64,000 nucleotides of DNA from Paenibacillus_E sp042676385. GTDB taxonomy: Bacteria > Bacillota > Bacilli > Paenibacillales > NBRC-103111. The DNA lies in assembly GCF_042676385.1 (NCBI RefSeq), contig NZ_JBHTHA010000036.1, positions 324,162-388,161 of the forward strand, read 5' to 3'. A program made the position numbers and the translations under genes. This document shows positions 14,683 through 24,072 of this stretch, piece after piece. How positions within the stretch are numbered: position 1 is the first letter of the stretch; every line of letters starts with the position of its first letter. A model generated the notes under the pieces. The model was given only the letters and a program-made list of their open reading frames with translations, searched no databases and was not told where the DNA came from.

Positions 14683-15534
14683 TTATTGAACCCTGGTTAC
14701 CTGAATGTCTTCTTTCGAAGAGCTGCCTACGACATAATCCATTGTGCTGTTCATCGACATTACCTTCGTAAGTTTCAGAGTAGTTCGATAAAAGTGCCCG
14801 TTCTCCGTCAATAAATAACTGTAGGTGTTCTCTTCCGGCAGAGCATCCACGATAATTGGTGATGTCATATAGGGCACGTTATTGACTTGATAAAAACGAA
14901 ATCCGTCTACGTATTCTTTAATAACTTTGCGTTTCAGGTCATCCGTCTCTCCTGTAATGACAAGCGGTTCATTCATGACATAAGATATCTGCGGTGTCTC
15001 TTTCCACCTGGTTTTTATCTCTGCTTCGCTAATATACAAGTCCCCGGTATACTTTTCTTTGGCTTTGCGCAAACCTTGTGTATCAATGCCCATCCGCTCC
15101 ATATCCTTCAAACGATAGTACGTTTGATCCGTCATATTCGTTAATACGGGATAGGTAGCTCCGAGATAGTCCATATACTGCGCATACGGAGATTGCAGCA
15201 CAATTTCCGTATAGTTTGTATCATTGCCTTCTGTCGGCTGTTGAGGATTGATTCGGCTATTGATATAAATGGTTTTGTTGCTGTCCTTCCAGTTCACCAC
15301 CGCACCCAAATACGTGCTGAGCTCTTTGACCGGCAAATAACTCGAATTATTATAAATTAATGGCGGATTCGCCAGCTTCACCTGCTGGCCGTTAACGACA
15401 ACGTTGAAATCGTTGCGCAAATACGCATCCACGCGTTGAATCAAATCTTGAGCGTACACACCCGCCGTGAAGCATGTACCCATCAAAGTACCGATTATTG
15501 TAAGTTTTGACCATTTTGGCATGCTCATCTTCAT
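14683..15534 (-). CDS. Exported protein with copper-amine-oxidase-like (stalk) domain
   Basis: 283 aa. Signal peptide (residues 1-28), then a stalk domain at about 42-92 (NVVVNGQQVKL...YLPVKELSTYLGAVVNWKDSNKTIYI). The remaining 190 residues have no family I know. This domain is abundant in Paenibacillus secreted and wall proteins and serves as a structural module, not an oxidase. The ATG at 15534 has GGGAG six bases ahead and gives a proper signal peptide, so an in-frame Met 16 codons upstream is rejected. Monocistronic, convergent with the response regulator. Confidence 0.85.
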   Translation of the reverse strand: MKMSMPKWSKLTIIGTLMGTCFTAGVYAQDLIQRVDAYLRNDFNVVVNGQQVKLANPPLIYNNSSYLPVKELSTYLGAVVNWKDSNKTIYINSRINPQQPTEGNDTNYTEIVLQSPYAQYMDYLGATYPVLTNMTDQTYYRLKDMERMGIDTQGLRKAKEKYTGDLYISEAEIKTRWKETPQISYVMNEPLVITGETDDLKRKVIKEYVDGFRFYQVNNVPYMTSPIIVDALPEENTYSYLLTENGHFYRTTLKLTKVMSMNSTMDYVVGSSSKEDIQVTRVQ

Positions 15535-15725
15535 AATTTCTCCCGTCTTCGATAAATAGCACTTCTCAAAAACTTTCGCCAAAATTTGATAAATTTCCTT
15601 CTTTTCTCAGTAAAATGGATCCAATGACCTAGATCCTCTTGACTCAAAAGGTGCCATGCATTGCGAGAAAGGTCGATTTGCTTTAGAATTATTTTAAATA
15701 GGAGCTAAGAGAGGAATTGAACTAG

Positions 15726-16358
15726 ATGACTTTCAACGGATTTACTTCACACGATTTTGATACATTTGCTATAGAGGGCTTGGATGGCAGAATGGAAGCA
15801 ATTCGCGAGCGCATACAACCCAAATTCAAGACACTTGGAGACTCGCTCTGCGCGGATCTCACTCTCCTTTCCGGCACGGAAATGTTTCTGCACATTGCCA
15901 AACACGCCAGGCGCACCGTTAATCCGCCAGTAGACACGTGGATGGCGATTTGCCCGAACAAACGGGGGTACAAGCAGGTTCCCCACTTCCAGGTCGGCCT
16001 TTTCGACGATCGTGTTTTTTTATGGCTTGCCCTTATCTATGAGCTCCCGAATAAAAGCCTGATTGCCACGAGATATATGAAAGAAATTGATCGCCTTCGT
16101 AAGGAGCTCCCTTCCGATTTCGTCATCTCCTTTGATCATATGAAAAAAGATACCGCTTCTGTATCCGAGCTTGATCGAGCTGGGTGGCAAACAGCGTTAA
16201 CCCGTTTCCGCGATGTAAAAAAAGCGGAACTGCTGATCGGCAGAAACTTGGCTTCCACAGACCCCATGCTGACCAAAGGCGCTGAATTCGAGCAACTGGT
16301 CAAACAAACGTTTGAGACATTGCTGCCCCTTTATCAGATGGCTGTCGGTGTGCAATAA
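15726..16358 (+). CDS. yktB: UPF0637/DUF1054 protein, YktB family
   Basis: 210 aa, the full length of the YktB family. Recognisable features are FTSHDFDTFAIEGLDGRMEAIRERIQPKF at the N-terminus, the central HARRTVNPPVDTWMAICPNKRGYKQVPHFQVGL, and a C-terminal KAELLIGR segment. Family members are soluble and of unknown function; the fold is known from a Bacillus homologue. GAGAGGA lies 10 bases before the ATG. Monocistronic. Confidence 0.92.
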   Translation: MTFNGFTSHDFDTFAIEGLDGRMEAIRERIQPKFKTLGDSLCADLTLLSGTEMFLHIAKHARRTVNPPVDTWMAICPNKRGYKQVPHFQVGLFDDRVFLWLALIYELPNKSLIATRYMKEIDRLRKELPSDFVISFDHMKKDTASVSELDRAGWQTALTRFRDVKKAELLIGRNLASTDPMLTKGAEFEQLVKQTFETLLPLYQMAVGVQ

Positions 16359-16457
16359 AATTTATGCTGGCTTAAGGTTCCTTTTAAGTAAAATTACCCC
16401 CTCCTGCACAGACTAAGTCCTGTAATTCCGAATCTTAACCGGAAAGGAGGGTTCCCA

Positions 16458-17147
16458 TTGAACCAAGTTTACTTAAAAAAATTGGTCGTTAGCACCTTCG
16501 CTCTTACCCTCGTGCTTGGCGGCAGCTCGCTTTATGGTTTTGGCCACGCTGCTGCTGCTCAAACTAGCAGCGTGGAGACGCAGCTAAGTGCGAACAATCA
16601 GCAAAAGGGCGAAAATAGTGATGGACGTCATGGCCGAAAATGGCCAATTGTCGAAGAATCTGCTTCCCTGCTGGGCATCGATAAAGATGCGATGGTGAAA
16701 TCGCTGAAAGACGGCAAAAGCATCGTTCAAGTTGCGGCGGAAAAAGGGATGAGCGAAGCTGATCTGACGGCCAAGCTGCAGCAGATGCGCACTAGCAAAA
16801 TTGAAGCGGCTGTGAAAGACGGCAAGCTGACGGCCGAACAAGGCGAGCATATGAAGCAAAAGCTCGGCGAGCACTTGAAGTTTATCTTGAACGAGAAAAA
16901 CTTGTTCGAGCATGCGGATGGACGGGGCAAGTGGCACAAGCACGGATTAAAGCCTGATCCGGAGAAATTGGCCAAATCGCTAGGAATGAGTATGGATGAG
17001 ATGCGTGCCCAGCTTAAAGCCGGCAAGTCGCTCACGGAAATCGCCCAATCTAAAGGAATATCGAAAGACAAATTGGTCGCAACGATTAAAGAACAGCTTA
17101 CCCCATCAATTGAGAAGATGGTTGACCGCAAGAAACACGCTGAGTAA
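16458..17147 (+). CDS. Exported protein with two helical repeats
   Basis: 229 aa with a signal peptide (1-34, ending GHAAAA). Two homologous segments follow, at about 71-110 (LLGIDKDAMVKSLKDGKSI...AAEKGMSEADL) and about 177-215 (SLGMSMDEMRAQLKAGKSL...AQSKGISKDKL), separated by a charged His/Lys-rich linker. The repeat pattern LG...D.....L..GKS...A..KG.S...L is common in exported proteins of bacilli; function is unknown. TTG start with a perfect GGAAAGGAGG seven bases upstream. Followed by a strong terminator. Confidence 0.82.
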   Translation: MNQVYLKKLVVSTFALTLVLGGSSLYGFGHAAAAQTSSVETQLSANNQQKGENSDGRHGRKWPIVEESASLLGIDKDAMVKSLKDGKSIVQVAAEKGMSEADLTAKLQQMRTSKIEAAVKDGKLTAEQGEHMKQKLGEHLKFILNEKNLFEHADGRGKWHKHGLKPDPEKLAKSLGMSMDEMRAQLKAGKSLTEIAQSKGISKDKLVATIKEQLTPSIEKMVDRKKHAE

Positions 17148-17173
17148 TTCAGGTACCTTTAAGCATTAAATCG

Positions 17174-17213
17174 AAAAAAACTATCCTTGCAATTATGCGG
17201 GGATAGTTTTTTT
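17174..17213. terminator. Terminator after the 16458-17147 gene
   Basis: AAACTATCC/GGATAGTTT stem with a 14-base loop and T7 on the plus strand; the mirror A-run makes it bidirectional. Confidence 0.75.
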
Positions 17214-17222
17214 GTTAATAAA

Positions 17223-17240
17223 ATGAGTGATTACTCACTT
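17223..17240. promoter_or_regulatory. TetR-type operator, copy 1
   Basis: ATGAGTGATTACTCACTT, a dyad with AGTGA/TCACT arms, identical over 18 bases to copy 2 at 17285. The downstream operon encodes a TetR regulator, the expected ligand. Confidence 0.7.
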
Positions 17241-17284
17241 CACATATTTGTCTTTTCGCAGTAAAATGGAATTATCTATAAAAT

Positions 17285-17302
17285 ATGAGTGATTACTCAC
17301 TT
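17285..17302. promoter_or_regulatory. TetR-type operator, copy 2
   Basis: A second exact copy of ATGAGTGATTACTCACTT, 62 bp from the first, 23 bases before the start codon of the ABC ATPase. A TATAAA box (17277-17282) is immediately upstream, so binding here would block RNA polymerase. Confidence 0.72.
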
Positions 17303-17324
17303 TTATAAGAGAGGTGCTGTAACG

Positions 17325-18053
17325 ATGATGACGGACATATCGATTCACGTCCAAGGAGTTAGTAAACAGTTTGGCGAGAAAGTTGTGCTTCAAGATATTA
17401 CGTTGGAAGTTCCGAAGGCTCGTATCTTCGGGTTGCTCGGTCCTTCAGGCTCCGGCAAAACGACATTGGTCCGCATGATCGCCGGCATTGACACTCCAAC
17501 TGCTGGGACTGTTCACGTTCTTGGCGAACGGATGCCACAGCTCCGCATGTTGTCCAAAATCGGCTACATGGCGCAGTCGGATGCGCTGTACGCAGAGTTG
17601 ACTGCATTTGAGAATATGGAGTTTTTTGCGACATTGTACGGATTGATCGGAGTGAAACGAAAAAAGCGAATTCAAGAAGTTATGGAGCTTGTTGATTTGA
17701 GCGAGCATTTGAAAAAATTGGTCTCCAACTTTTCCGGTGGGATGAAACGAAGATTATCTTTGGCAATTTCGTTACTCCATGAGCCTGGCGTGCTAATTCT
17801 CGATGAACCGACGGTCGGGATCGATCCTGTGCTGCGAAAATCCATCTGGGAGGAGTTATCGAAGCTGAGCGCTCAAGGCACAACCATTCTTGTGACAACT
17901 CATGTTATGGATGAAGCGGACAAATGCCATCGGCTTGGCATGATAAGGGACGGCAGGCTGACCGCTGTTGGCACACCGGCTGAACTGAAACAAGCGACTT
18001 CCTCCGCTACCATTGAAGAAGCATTTCTTTACTACGGGGGTGTTAGGGGATGA
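17325..18053 (+). CDS. ABC exporter ATPase, TetR-controlled operon
   Basis: 242 aa with Walker A GPSGSGKTT (about residues 37-45), signature NFSGGMKRR, Walker B VLILDEP, and H-loop TTHVMDE. The SGGMKRR signature and the ABC-2 permease downstream indicate an exporter. The ATG at 17325 follows AGAGAGGTG; an upstream in-frame ATG at 17289 falls inside the operator and is not credible. It overlaps the permease by 4 bases (ATGA). With the permease and TetR gene it forms one autoregulated operon. Confidence 0.92.
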   Translation: MMTDISIHVQGVSKQFGEKVVLQDITLEVPKARIFGLLGPSGSGKTTLVRMIAGIDTPTAGTVHVLGERMPQLRMLSKIGYMAQSDALYAELTAFENMEFFATLYGLIGVKRKKRIQEVMELVDLSEHLKKLVSNFSGGMKRRLSLAISLLHEPGVLILDEPTVGIDPVLRKSIWEELSKLSAQGTTILVTTHVMDEADKCHRLGMIRDGRLTAVGTPAELKQATSSATIEEAFLYYGGVRG

Positions 18054-19078
18054 GAATTCGCGCCATTGTCATTCGTATTTTGCGGCAGTTTTTCCACGAT
18101 AAGCGGACGCTGGCTATGATGCTTGTGGCTCCGATGCTGATTTTATTCATGATGTCACTCGTATTTAACGGCGATACGTATGTACCGAAGATCGGCGTCG
18201 TCGATGTTCCTGCCCCACTCATTCAGAAATTGCAGGACCAGAATGCCAAAGTCACCGTATATACGGCGGAGCAGGCACAAAGCGAACTGGAAGCAACGCG
18301 ATTAGATGCTGTCATCAGCTTTAGCGGCGGCGTGCCACAGATAAAACTGGAAGGCAGCGATCCGGGTAAAAATAAAGCCGTCCTTTTTTTGCTCCAGAAA
18401 GTCGTGCAGAGTACGACAGGAACAGCACTAAACGCTCCACAGCCCGCAGTCAGTTATTTGCACGGATCGGCCGATATGGCTGCATTTGATAATTTCGGCC
18501 CGGTGCTGATCGGATTTTTCGTTTTTTTCTTTGTCTTCCTGCTCTCTGGCGTATCCTTCCTGCGCGAACGTACCGGCGGTACGCTGGAACGGCTCCTAGC
18601 CACACCGCTTCGCCGGTGGGAGATTGTCATCGGCTACATTTTGGGCTTCGGCATTTTCACCCTGCTTCAAGCCACCCTTATCGCCTGGTTCGCGACCAGT
18701 GTACTTGGCTTAATGCTTGTCGGCTCCTTTTGGTACGTTCTTCTCATCACTGTACTTCTGGCGCTTGCCGCACTTTCCTTAGGAACCCTGATATCGGCGT
18801 TTGCCAATAATGAATTTCAAATGATTCAATTCATTCCGCTGATCATTGTACCGCAAGTATTCTTCTCCGGCTTATTCAGCCTGGATACGATGTCCGTCTA
18901 TCTGCGCTGGATTGGCGTCATTATGCCGCTAAAATATGGGGCTGAAGCACTTCGGAATATTATGATTCGCGGAGCCGGCTGGGATCGGATCTGGCTCGAT
19001 GTCCTCGTGCTGGCCGCTTTCACCTTATGTTTCATGATACTGAACATCGTAGCGCTTCGAAAGCACCGTAAGATATAA
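18050..19078 (+). CDS. ABC-2 type exporter permease
   Basis: 342 aa. One N-terminal helix (about residues 21-40), an extracellular domain to about 150, and five C-terminal helices starting at VLIGFFVFFFVFLLSGVSF. It contains LRERTGGTLERLLATPLRRWEIVIGY, the conserved cytoplasmic loop of this family. It probably acts as a homodimer with the ATPase. The substrate is unknown, but TetR control suggests an antimicrobial or lipophilic compound. Its TAATG stop region overlaps a possible upstream start of the TetR gene. Confidence 0.9.
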   Translation: MRIRAIVIRILRQFFHDKRTLAMMLVAPMLILFMMSLVFNGDTYVPKIGVVDVPAPLIQKLQDQNAKVTVYTAEQAQSELEATRLDAVISFSGGVPQIKLEGSDPGKNKAVLFLLQKVVQSTTGTALNAPQPAVSYLHGSADMAAFDNFGPVLIGFFVFFFVFLLSGVSFLRERTGGTLERLLATPLRRWEIVIGYILGFGIFTLLQATLIAWFATSVLGLMLVGSFWYVLLITVLLALAALSLGTLISAFANNEFQMIQFIPLIIVPQVFFSGLFSLDTMSVYLRWIGVIMPLKYGAEALRNIMIRGAGWDRIWLDVLVLAAFTLCFMILNIVALRKHRKI

Positions 19079-19104
19079 TGAGAGCATCAAAGGAGGTGAA
19101 TGCA

Positions 19105-19767
19105 ATGCCCGACACAGAGCCATGGCTGAGCGAACTGCTGCGCATCAACGATGAAGAAGAAAAAATGACGGACAAACAAATAAGAATCGTTCAAGCGGCT
19201 GTGGAAATTTTCTCTGAGAAAGGGTTTGCGGGTTCCTCGACCAGTGAAATCGCGCAAAAAGCGGGAGTAGCCGAAGGTACGATCTTTCGTCATTATAAAA
19301 CGAAAAAAGAGCTCCTTCTCTCTATCGTTGTGCCCATTATGACAAAACTGATCGCACCGTTCGCGGTCAAGGATTTTACAAAAGTTTTGGATGCCGATTA
19401 TCAAAAAGTAGAGGATTTCTTACGGGCCGTTACGCTGAACCGTATGGAATTTGCCCGCAAACATTTCCCTATTCTTAAAATATTTCTGCATGAGATCCCC
19501 TTCCATTCGGAGCTCAAAGAGAGTTTCAAAGAGAATGTCGCGAAGTCCGTGCTTGAACGCGCCTATAAAGTCATTCGTCATTTTCAAGCTGAAGGGCAGC
19601 TTGTTGAACTGCCTCCAGCTACCACGATGCGTTTGATTGCATCAACGATTATCGGGCTTATCCTGTCCCGATTCCTGCTAGTACCGGAATCGGAATGGAA
19701 TGAACCGCAGGAAATCGAGTACACGATCGATTTCATTATGCACGGCTTGGCGCCGCGCAAGCCGTGA
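19105..19767 (+). CDS. TetR/AcrR-family regulator of the adjacent ABC exporter
   Basis: 220 aa. The HTH is at about residues 30-65 (AAVEIFSEKGFAGSSTSEIAQKAGVAEGTIFRHYKTKKELL), preceded by an N-terminal extension of about 20 acidic residues and followed by an alpha-helical ligand domain. The ATG at 19105 is chosen because AAGGAGGTGA sits 5 bases before it; an ATG at 19078, overlapping the permease stop, is weaker. As the last gene of the operon, with two identical dyads upstream of the first gene, it most likely represses its own operon. Confidence 0.92.
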   Translation: MPDTEPWLSELLRINDEEEKMTDKQIRIVQAAVEIFSEKGFAGSSTSEIAQKAGVAEGTIFRHYKTKKELLLSIVVPIMTKLIAPFAVKDFTKVLDADYQKVEDFLRAVTLNRMEFARKHFPILKIFLHEIPFHSELKESFKENVAKSVLERAYKVIRHFQAEGQLVELPPATTMRLIASTIIGLILSRFLLVPESEWNEPQEIEYTIDFIMHGLAPRKP

Positions 19768-19788
19768 AACCTCGCCGGCTCATGCATG

Positions 19789-19840
19789 AAAAAAAGCTGT
19801 ACACCCGCTCCTCTCAGAGGAGCGGATGTACAGCTTTTTT
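19789..19840. terminator. Strong bidirectional terminator
   Basis: AAAAAGCTGTACACCCGCTC and its near-complement form a stem of about 20 bp with T-runs on both strands, between the convergent TetR (+) and MFS (-) genes. Confidence 0.9.
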
Positions 19841-19847
19841 GAGCATG

Positions 19848-21017
19848 TCAGGCGGCTTGCTGGACCGCGTTCTGACGGTCCAGGAGCACGAAACGCAGCA
19901 GCAGCAGTGTCGCTGCCAGGCAGAGCGCGCCGCCGATGATGAACGGCAGCGAGTGCGCTACCGCGAAGACCGCTCCTCCGAGGAGCGGGCCGGCGATGCG
20001 GCCCAGGCTGTCCATCGAGGAGCTGAGGCCTGTGGCAACGCCCTGCCCGACCTTCGTCCGCTGTGTAATCAGCGACGTCACACAAGGGCGGATGAGCGCG
20101 TTGCCGGCGCCGAAGATCGAAAGATACAGCGCGGCGGTAAGCACGCTGGATGAGTACAGCAGCAGGAAGAAACCCGCTGCCGATAATAACAAGCCAATCG
20201 CGATGACTCGTTGCTCGGCGCCGTTTTTGACCAAGCGTCTAACGACGCCGCCCTGAATAAGGGCGCCAACGATGCCGCTGGCCAGGAACATCATGCCAAT
20301 ATCAAAAGGTGTGGCGCCGATTTTGGCCATTTGAAAATATTGCAGCGTTGCTTCCAATCCAGCTAAAGTAAAAGAAACGAAAAACGAAAGCACATATAAA
20401 TACTTAGAAGCACCAGAGAACGCGGACCATCTGGATGGTTTGACTTCCTTCACCGCGGTGCGTCGTTCTTCGGGCAACGATTCTTTTAAAATCGCAAAAG
20501 CGAATAAAAAAGAAGCAAGCGCTAAACCGGATGCGGCAAAGAACGGAAGCGCTGTCCAAGAGCGGCTCAAAATACCGCCGATAGCCGGGCCGAAGATAAA
20601 GCCTAAACCAATCGACATGCCGACCATCCCCATACCTTTGGTACGGTTCTCAACTGTCGTAATGTCGGCCACATAAGCGACTGCGCAAGCGGTAGCCGCG
20701 CCGGAGAACAACCCGCCAAAAATTCTGGACACATACATGATCCACAAATGATCGTTGGCAAATCCGAATATAAGGAAACTAATGCAGAATCCTATCAATC
20801 CGATTAATATAATCGGTCTGCGTCCGATGCGGTCGGATATTGCTCCCCATACCGGCGACATGAGAAATGAAGCCGCTGAGTATACCGAAAGCAAGAGTGC
20901 ATTATGATATTCGGCACCTGCACCTTTGACGACTTCCGGAAGAACCGGGATGATGATCCCGAACCCAATAAATATGGTCATCAGCAGCAGCATGATGATA
21001 CCTATTTGTTTATTCAT
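19848..21017 (-). CDS. MFS transporter, multidrug-efflux type
   Basis: 389 aa with twelve predicted helices. Motif A GAISDRIGRRP lies in the loop between helices 2 and 3, and GIIIPVLPEVV at the N-terminus resembles drug:H+ antiporter-1 members such as Blt, YwoG or TetA. GGAGGA precedes the ATG by 12 bases. It starts 35 bases after the stop of another MFS gene and is probably co-transcribed with it. Codon use at the 3' end is markedly GC-rich compared with the rest. Substrate not inferable. Confidence 0.9.
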   Translation of the reverse strand: MNKQIGIIMLLLMTIFIGFGIIIPVLPEVVKGAGAEYHNALLLSVYSAASFLMSPVWGAISDRIGRRPIILIGLIGFCISFLIFGFANDHLWIMYVSRIFGGLFSGAATACAVAYVADITTVENRTKGMGMVGMSIGLGFIFGPAIGGILSRSWTALPFFAASGLALASFLFAFAILKESLPEERRTAVKEVKPSRWSAFSGASKYLYVLSFFVSFTLAGLEATLQYFQMAKIGATPFDIGMMFLASGIVGALIQGGVVRRLVKNGAEQRVIAIGLLLSAAGFFLLLYSSSVLTAALYLSIFGAGNALIRPCVTSLITQRTKVGQGVATGLSSSMDSLGRIAGPLLGGAVFAVAHSLPFIIGGALCLAATLLLLRFVLLDRQNAVQQAA

Positions 21018-21052
21018 GATGCTTGTCTATCCTCCAAATGAAACTTTTTCCA

Positions 21053-22300
21053 CTATCGTACCACACCTTTTTTTCCGATGGAAATGAACATTTGAAGAAC
21101 GAGCAGTATGATCAAGCAAGAACCGCTCACTAAAAAAGGTGCGTGATAGCCATATACATCCCACAGCTTGCCTGATACGATTGGTCCTACAATCATACCT
21201 AATCCTTCTATGGTTAAGAAAAAGCCCCAAACGGCCCCTCTTTTCTCCGGAGGGATCGCCGATGCAATAAGCGCATTCCATGATGGTATGATGAATGCAT
21301 AGCCAACTCCTAAAGCAGCCACCATTACATAGAGCAGTCCCATGGACCGTACGAATGTGAAGAACAGCAGCGTAACCGCACTGATGGAGAAGCCTGCAAT
21401 CAAGAACGGGCGTATGCCGAACCGATCTACCAGTTTGCCCATTGGGACCAGGCAAATAACCGTAATTGCACCACCTGCGATAAGAAACATGCTGAACTGA
21501 AAGGAAGTCAACTTCAATTCTTCTTTTGCGTAAAGCGTCAGGATTGGCGACAAGATTCCAAGAGCGAACGTTTGCGCGAACATAGCCGGGAACATTAGCG
21601 GGCTTACATTCATGGAACGGCGTACTTCGCCCAAATACGCGGTTATTTTCTGCAGGAGAGAGGTGTGTGCCTGAGCTGTACGCTGAACATTCTCATGCTT
21701 CGTTCCAGTGACTCCTGGCTTTCTCGGCAGTAACAAGGATACAAGCACGACAATCGTCATACATCCAATCAGCAAACGGAAAGCCATGCTGTAGTTGTTG
21801 TCTTTTATGAAAAAATTAATGACAACTGGCCCTAAGCCTGTGCCCGACAACCAAGCCATATAAACAACGCTCATGATCGTTCCTTTCGATTCCTCTCCTG
21901 CAACCTCAGTTGTGCCGGTAATCACACATGGCCATAACGGCGCCGTACCTAAACCAAGCAGCGCACTACCGGCGATTGTCCATATATATTGAGAGGTTGT
22001 CGCGATGAGAATCACAGAGACAAAAGTGAGCAGAACACCGGTAAGCATCGTAGTTCGGTAACCCATCCTGTCAATAATCCAACCCACCGGCGTACGCAGC
22101 ACATTATCTCCTATGTATTGAGCAGCTAATGTCCAGCCGATGATAAAGGCGGACGCGCCAAGCATCGTTTTCATATAAACAGGTAAAATGGTCAGAAGCA
22201 GAGCTCCCTTCACAAATTCGACAACAAACATAATCACCAACAATTCCAGCACAAACGGTGAAAACAATCGTTTTTGCTGCCATTTTTGCAGTGGATTCAC
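21053..22300 (-). CDS. MFS transporter
   Basis: 415 aa with twelve predicted helices, motif-A-like GWIIDRMGYR after helix 2 and a second GKLVDRFGIR after helix 8, typical of MFS halves. The GTG at 22300 is chosen for its AAGGAGG nine bases upstream. The longer in-frame reading begins with a basic stretch (KKWKRRR) unlikely in a mature MFS N-terminus. First gene of a probable two-MFS operon. It shares only general family resemblance with its neighbour, so this is not a recent duplication. Confidence 0.88.
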   Translation of the reverse strand: MNPLQKWQQKRLFSPFVLELLVIMFVVEFVKGALLLTILPVYMKTMLGASAFIIGWTLAAQYIGDNVLRTPVGWIIDRMGYRTTMLTGVLLTFVSVILIATTSQYIWTIAGSALLGLGTAPLWPCVITGTTEVAGEESKGTIMSVVYMAWLSGTGLGPVVINFFIKDNNYSMAFRLLIGCMTIVVLVSLLLPRKPGVTGTKHENVQRTAQAHTSLLQKITAYLGEVRRSMNVSPLMFPAMFAQTFALGILSPILTLYAKEELKLTSFQFSMFLIAGGAITVICLVPMGKLVDRFGIRPFLIAGFSISAVTLLFFTFVRSMGLLYVMVAALGVGYAFIIPSWNALIASAIPPEKRGAVWGFFLTIEGLGMIVGPIVSGKLWDVYGYHAPFLVSGSCLIILLVLQMFISIGKKGVVR

Positions 22301-22471
22301 GGAATTACGCCTCCTTTTCCATTTTTTTATATGGTTACTGTTAGTTTTGCCGTATTTAACGCAAACTATTTTCAAAAATTTAGCTTGCATGTAATTTCTA
22401 TTTTGTTATACTTTTTTTGTTTGTTGCAAAGATCGACAAGCAATCCACGATAGAAGGGAAGCGATAATCAG

Positions 22472-23941
22472 GTGGATCATACCCGTACCCCCCTGTTCTC
22501 CGCACTGCTGGCGCATGCCGAGAAAAATCCGATTCAGTTCCATATTCCTGGCCATAAAAAAGGAGTCGGCATGGACCCCGAGTTTCGTTCCTTTATTGGG
22601 GACAACGCCCTGTCCATCGATCTCATCAATATAGCACCTCTGGATGACCTACATCAACCAATGGGCGTGATTGAGGACGCTCAGAAGCTTGCTGCCGACG
22701 CTTACGGTGCCGATCATACATTCTTCTCCGTACAAGGAACAAGCGGTGCCATCATGACGATGATTATGACCGTCTGCTCGGAAGGCGATAAAATTATCGT
22801 GCCTCGCAACGTGCACAAATCCGTCCTTGCAGCGATTATTTTCATTGGCGCTAAGCCTGTCTTCATCCAGCCTGCCCGCGATAGAAATCTCGGGATCGAC
22901 CACGGAATCCCGACTCGTTCCGTACGCAGAGCCCTTGAAAAGCACCCTGACGCTAAAGCGGTATTGGTCATTAACCCTACCTATTATGGCGTCTGTACGA
23001 ATCTCAAAGAGATCGTTGATCTTGTTCACAGTTATAACATGCCTGTCCTTGTCGACGAGGCACATGGCGTACTGATTCACTTTCACGAGAAACTGCCGAT
23101 GTCTGCGATGGAAGCCGGAGCAGATATGGCCGCAACAAGCGTACACAAGTTGGGCGGATCAATGACTCAGAGCTCCGTACTCAATGTGCAGGGCAATCGC
23201 GTGAATCCAAAGCGCATTCAAACGATCATCAGTATGCTGACTACCACGTCTACCTCCTATATCTTACTGGGTTCATTAGACACGGCACGCAGGCATCTCG
23301 CTCTCAATGGCCGCGCCATGGCTGAACAGACCATCGAACTCGCGCAATACGCGAGAAAACAAATTAATGAAATTACTAATCTTTACTGCTTCGGTGAAGA
23401 GATTCTTGGTGAAGAAGCCACTTACAACTATGATCCTACTAAAATCTGCGTCCATGTTCGCAAGCTTGGCATCACCGGTTTTGAAGCGGAGAATTGGCTG
23501 CGCGAGCACTACAACATTGAAGTGGAAATGAGCGATATGTACAATATCCTTTGCCTGATTACACCCGGTGATACGCAGGAGAACGTGGATACTTTGCTGG
23601 ATGCTTTACGCAAGCTCTCCCATGTCAACGATGATGTTGTCGATGTTAAAGAGGTTGTCATCAAAATACCGGCGATTCCGCAACTTACGCTGACACCTCG
23701 AGATGCGTTCTACGGCGAGACCGAAACGATCCCGTTCAAGGATGCGGCTGACCGCATTATCGCCGAATTTATTTATGTGTATCCGCCAGGGATTCCTATC
23801 TTGCTGCCTGGCGAGGTTATTACACAAGAGTTGATTGACTACATCGTCGAGCATGTGGAGGTCGGTCTGCCTGTGAAAGGCCCCGAGGACCGCAGCGTGC
23901 AAAATGTGAAAGTTATCGTAGAAACGCAGGCAATCTTCTAG
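22472..23941 (+). CDS. speA: Orn/Lys/Arg decarboxylase family, arginine decarboxylase SpeA
   Basis: 489 aa, matching Bacillus SpeA (about 490 aa). PLP fold-type I enzyme: FHIPGHKKG near residue 23, FFSVQGTSGAIM, DEAHG (195-199) and the PLP lysine in SVHKLGG (Lys226). The biosynthetic reaction converts arginine to agmatine for polyamines; a lysine decarboxylase activity cannot be excluded by sequence alone. GTG start with GAAGGGAAG about 10 bases upstream. No speE/speB genes lie nearby, so it is monocistronic here. Confidence 0.92.
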   Translation: MDHTRTPLFSALLAHAEKNPIQFHIPGHKKGVGMDPEFRSFIGDNALSIDLINIAPLDDLHQPMGVIEDAQKLAADAYGADHTFFSVQGTSGAIMTMIMTVCSEGDKIIVPRNVHKSVLAAIIFIGAKPVFIQPARDRNLGIDHGIPTRSVRRALEKHPDAKAVLVINPTYYGVCTNLKEIVDLVHSYNMPVLVDEAHGVLIHFHEKLPMSAMEAGADMAATSVHKLGGSMTQSSVLNVQGNRVNPKRIQTIISMLTTTSTSYILLGSLDTARRHLALNGRAMAEQTIELAQYARKQINEITNLYCFGEEILGEEATYNYDPTKICVHVRKLGITGFEAENWLREHYNIEVEMSDMYNILCLITPGDTQENVDTLLDALRKLSHVNDDVVDVKEVVIKIPAIPQLTLTPRDAFYGETETIPFKDAADRIIAEFIYVYPPGIPILLPGEVITQELIDYIVEHVEVGLPVKGPEDRSVQNVKVIVETQAIF

Positions 23942-24072
23942 TCTGCTTGCTTCCTTAGACCATACTTACGATGCCAGTTTTATAACGAAATCTCTTAGGG
24001 AAAATATTGTAAAACCGTTTACATGATGCTATGATGATGGTGATGTTTAGTCATGATGAGGTGATCAAGGTT

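Noticed and set aside
19848..22300. Recent tandem duplication of two MFS genes
   Set aside because: The two proteins share only general family motifs and differ in length and sequence throughout.
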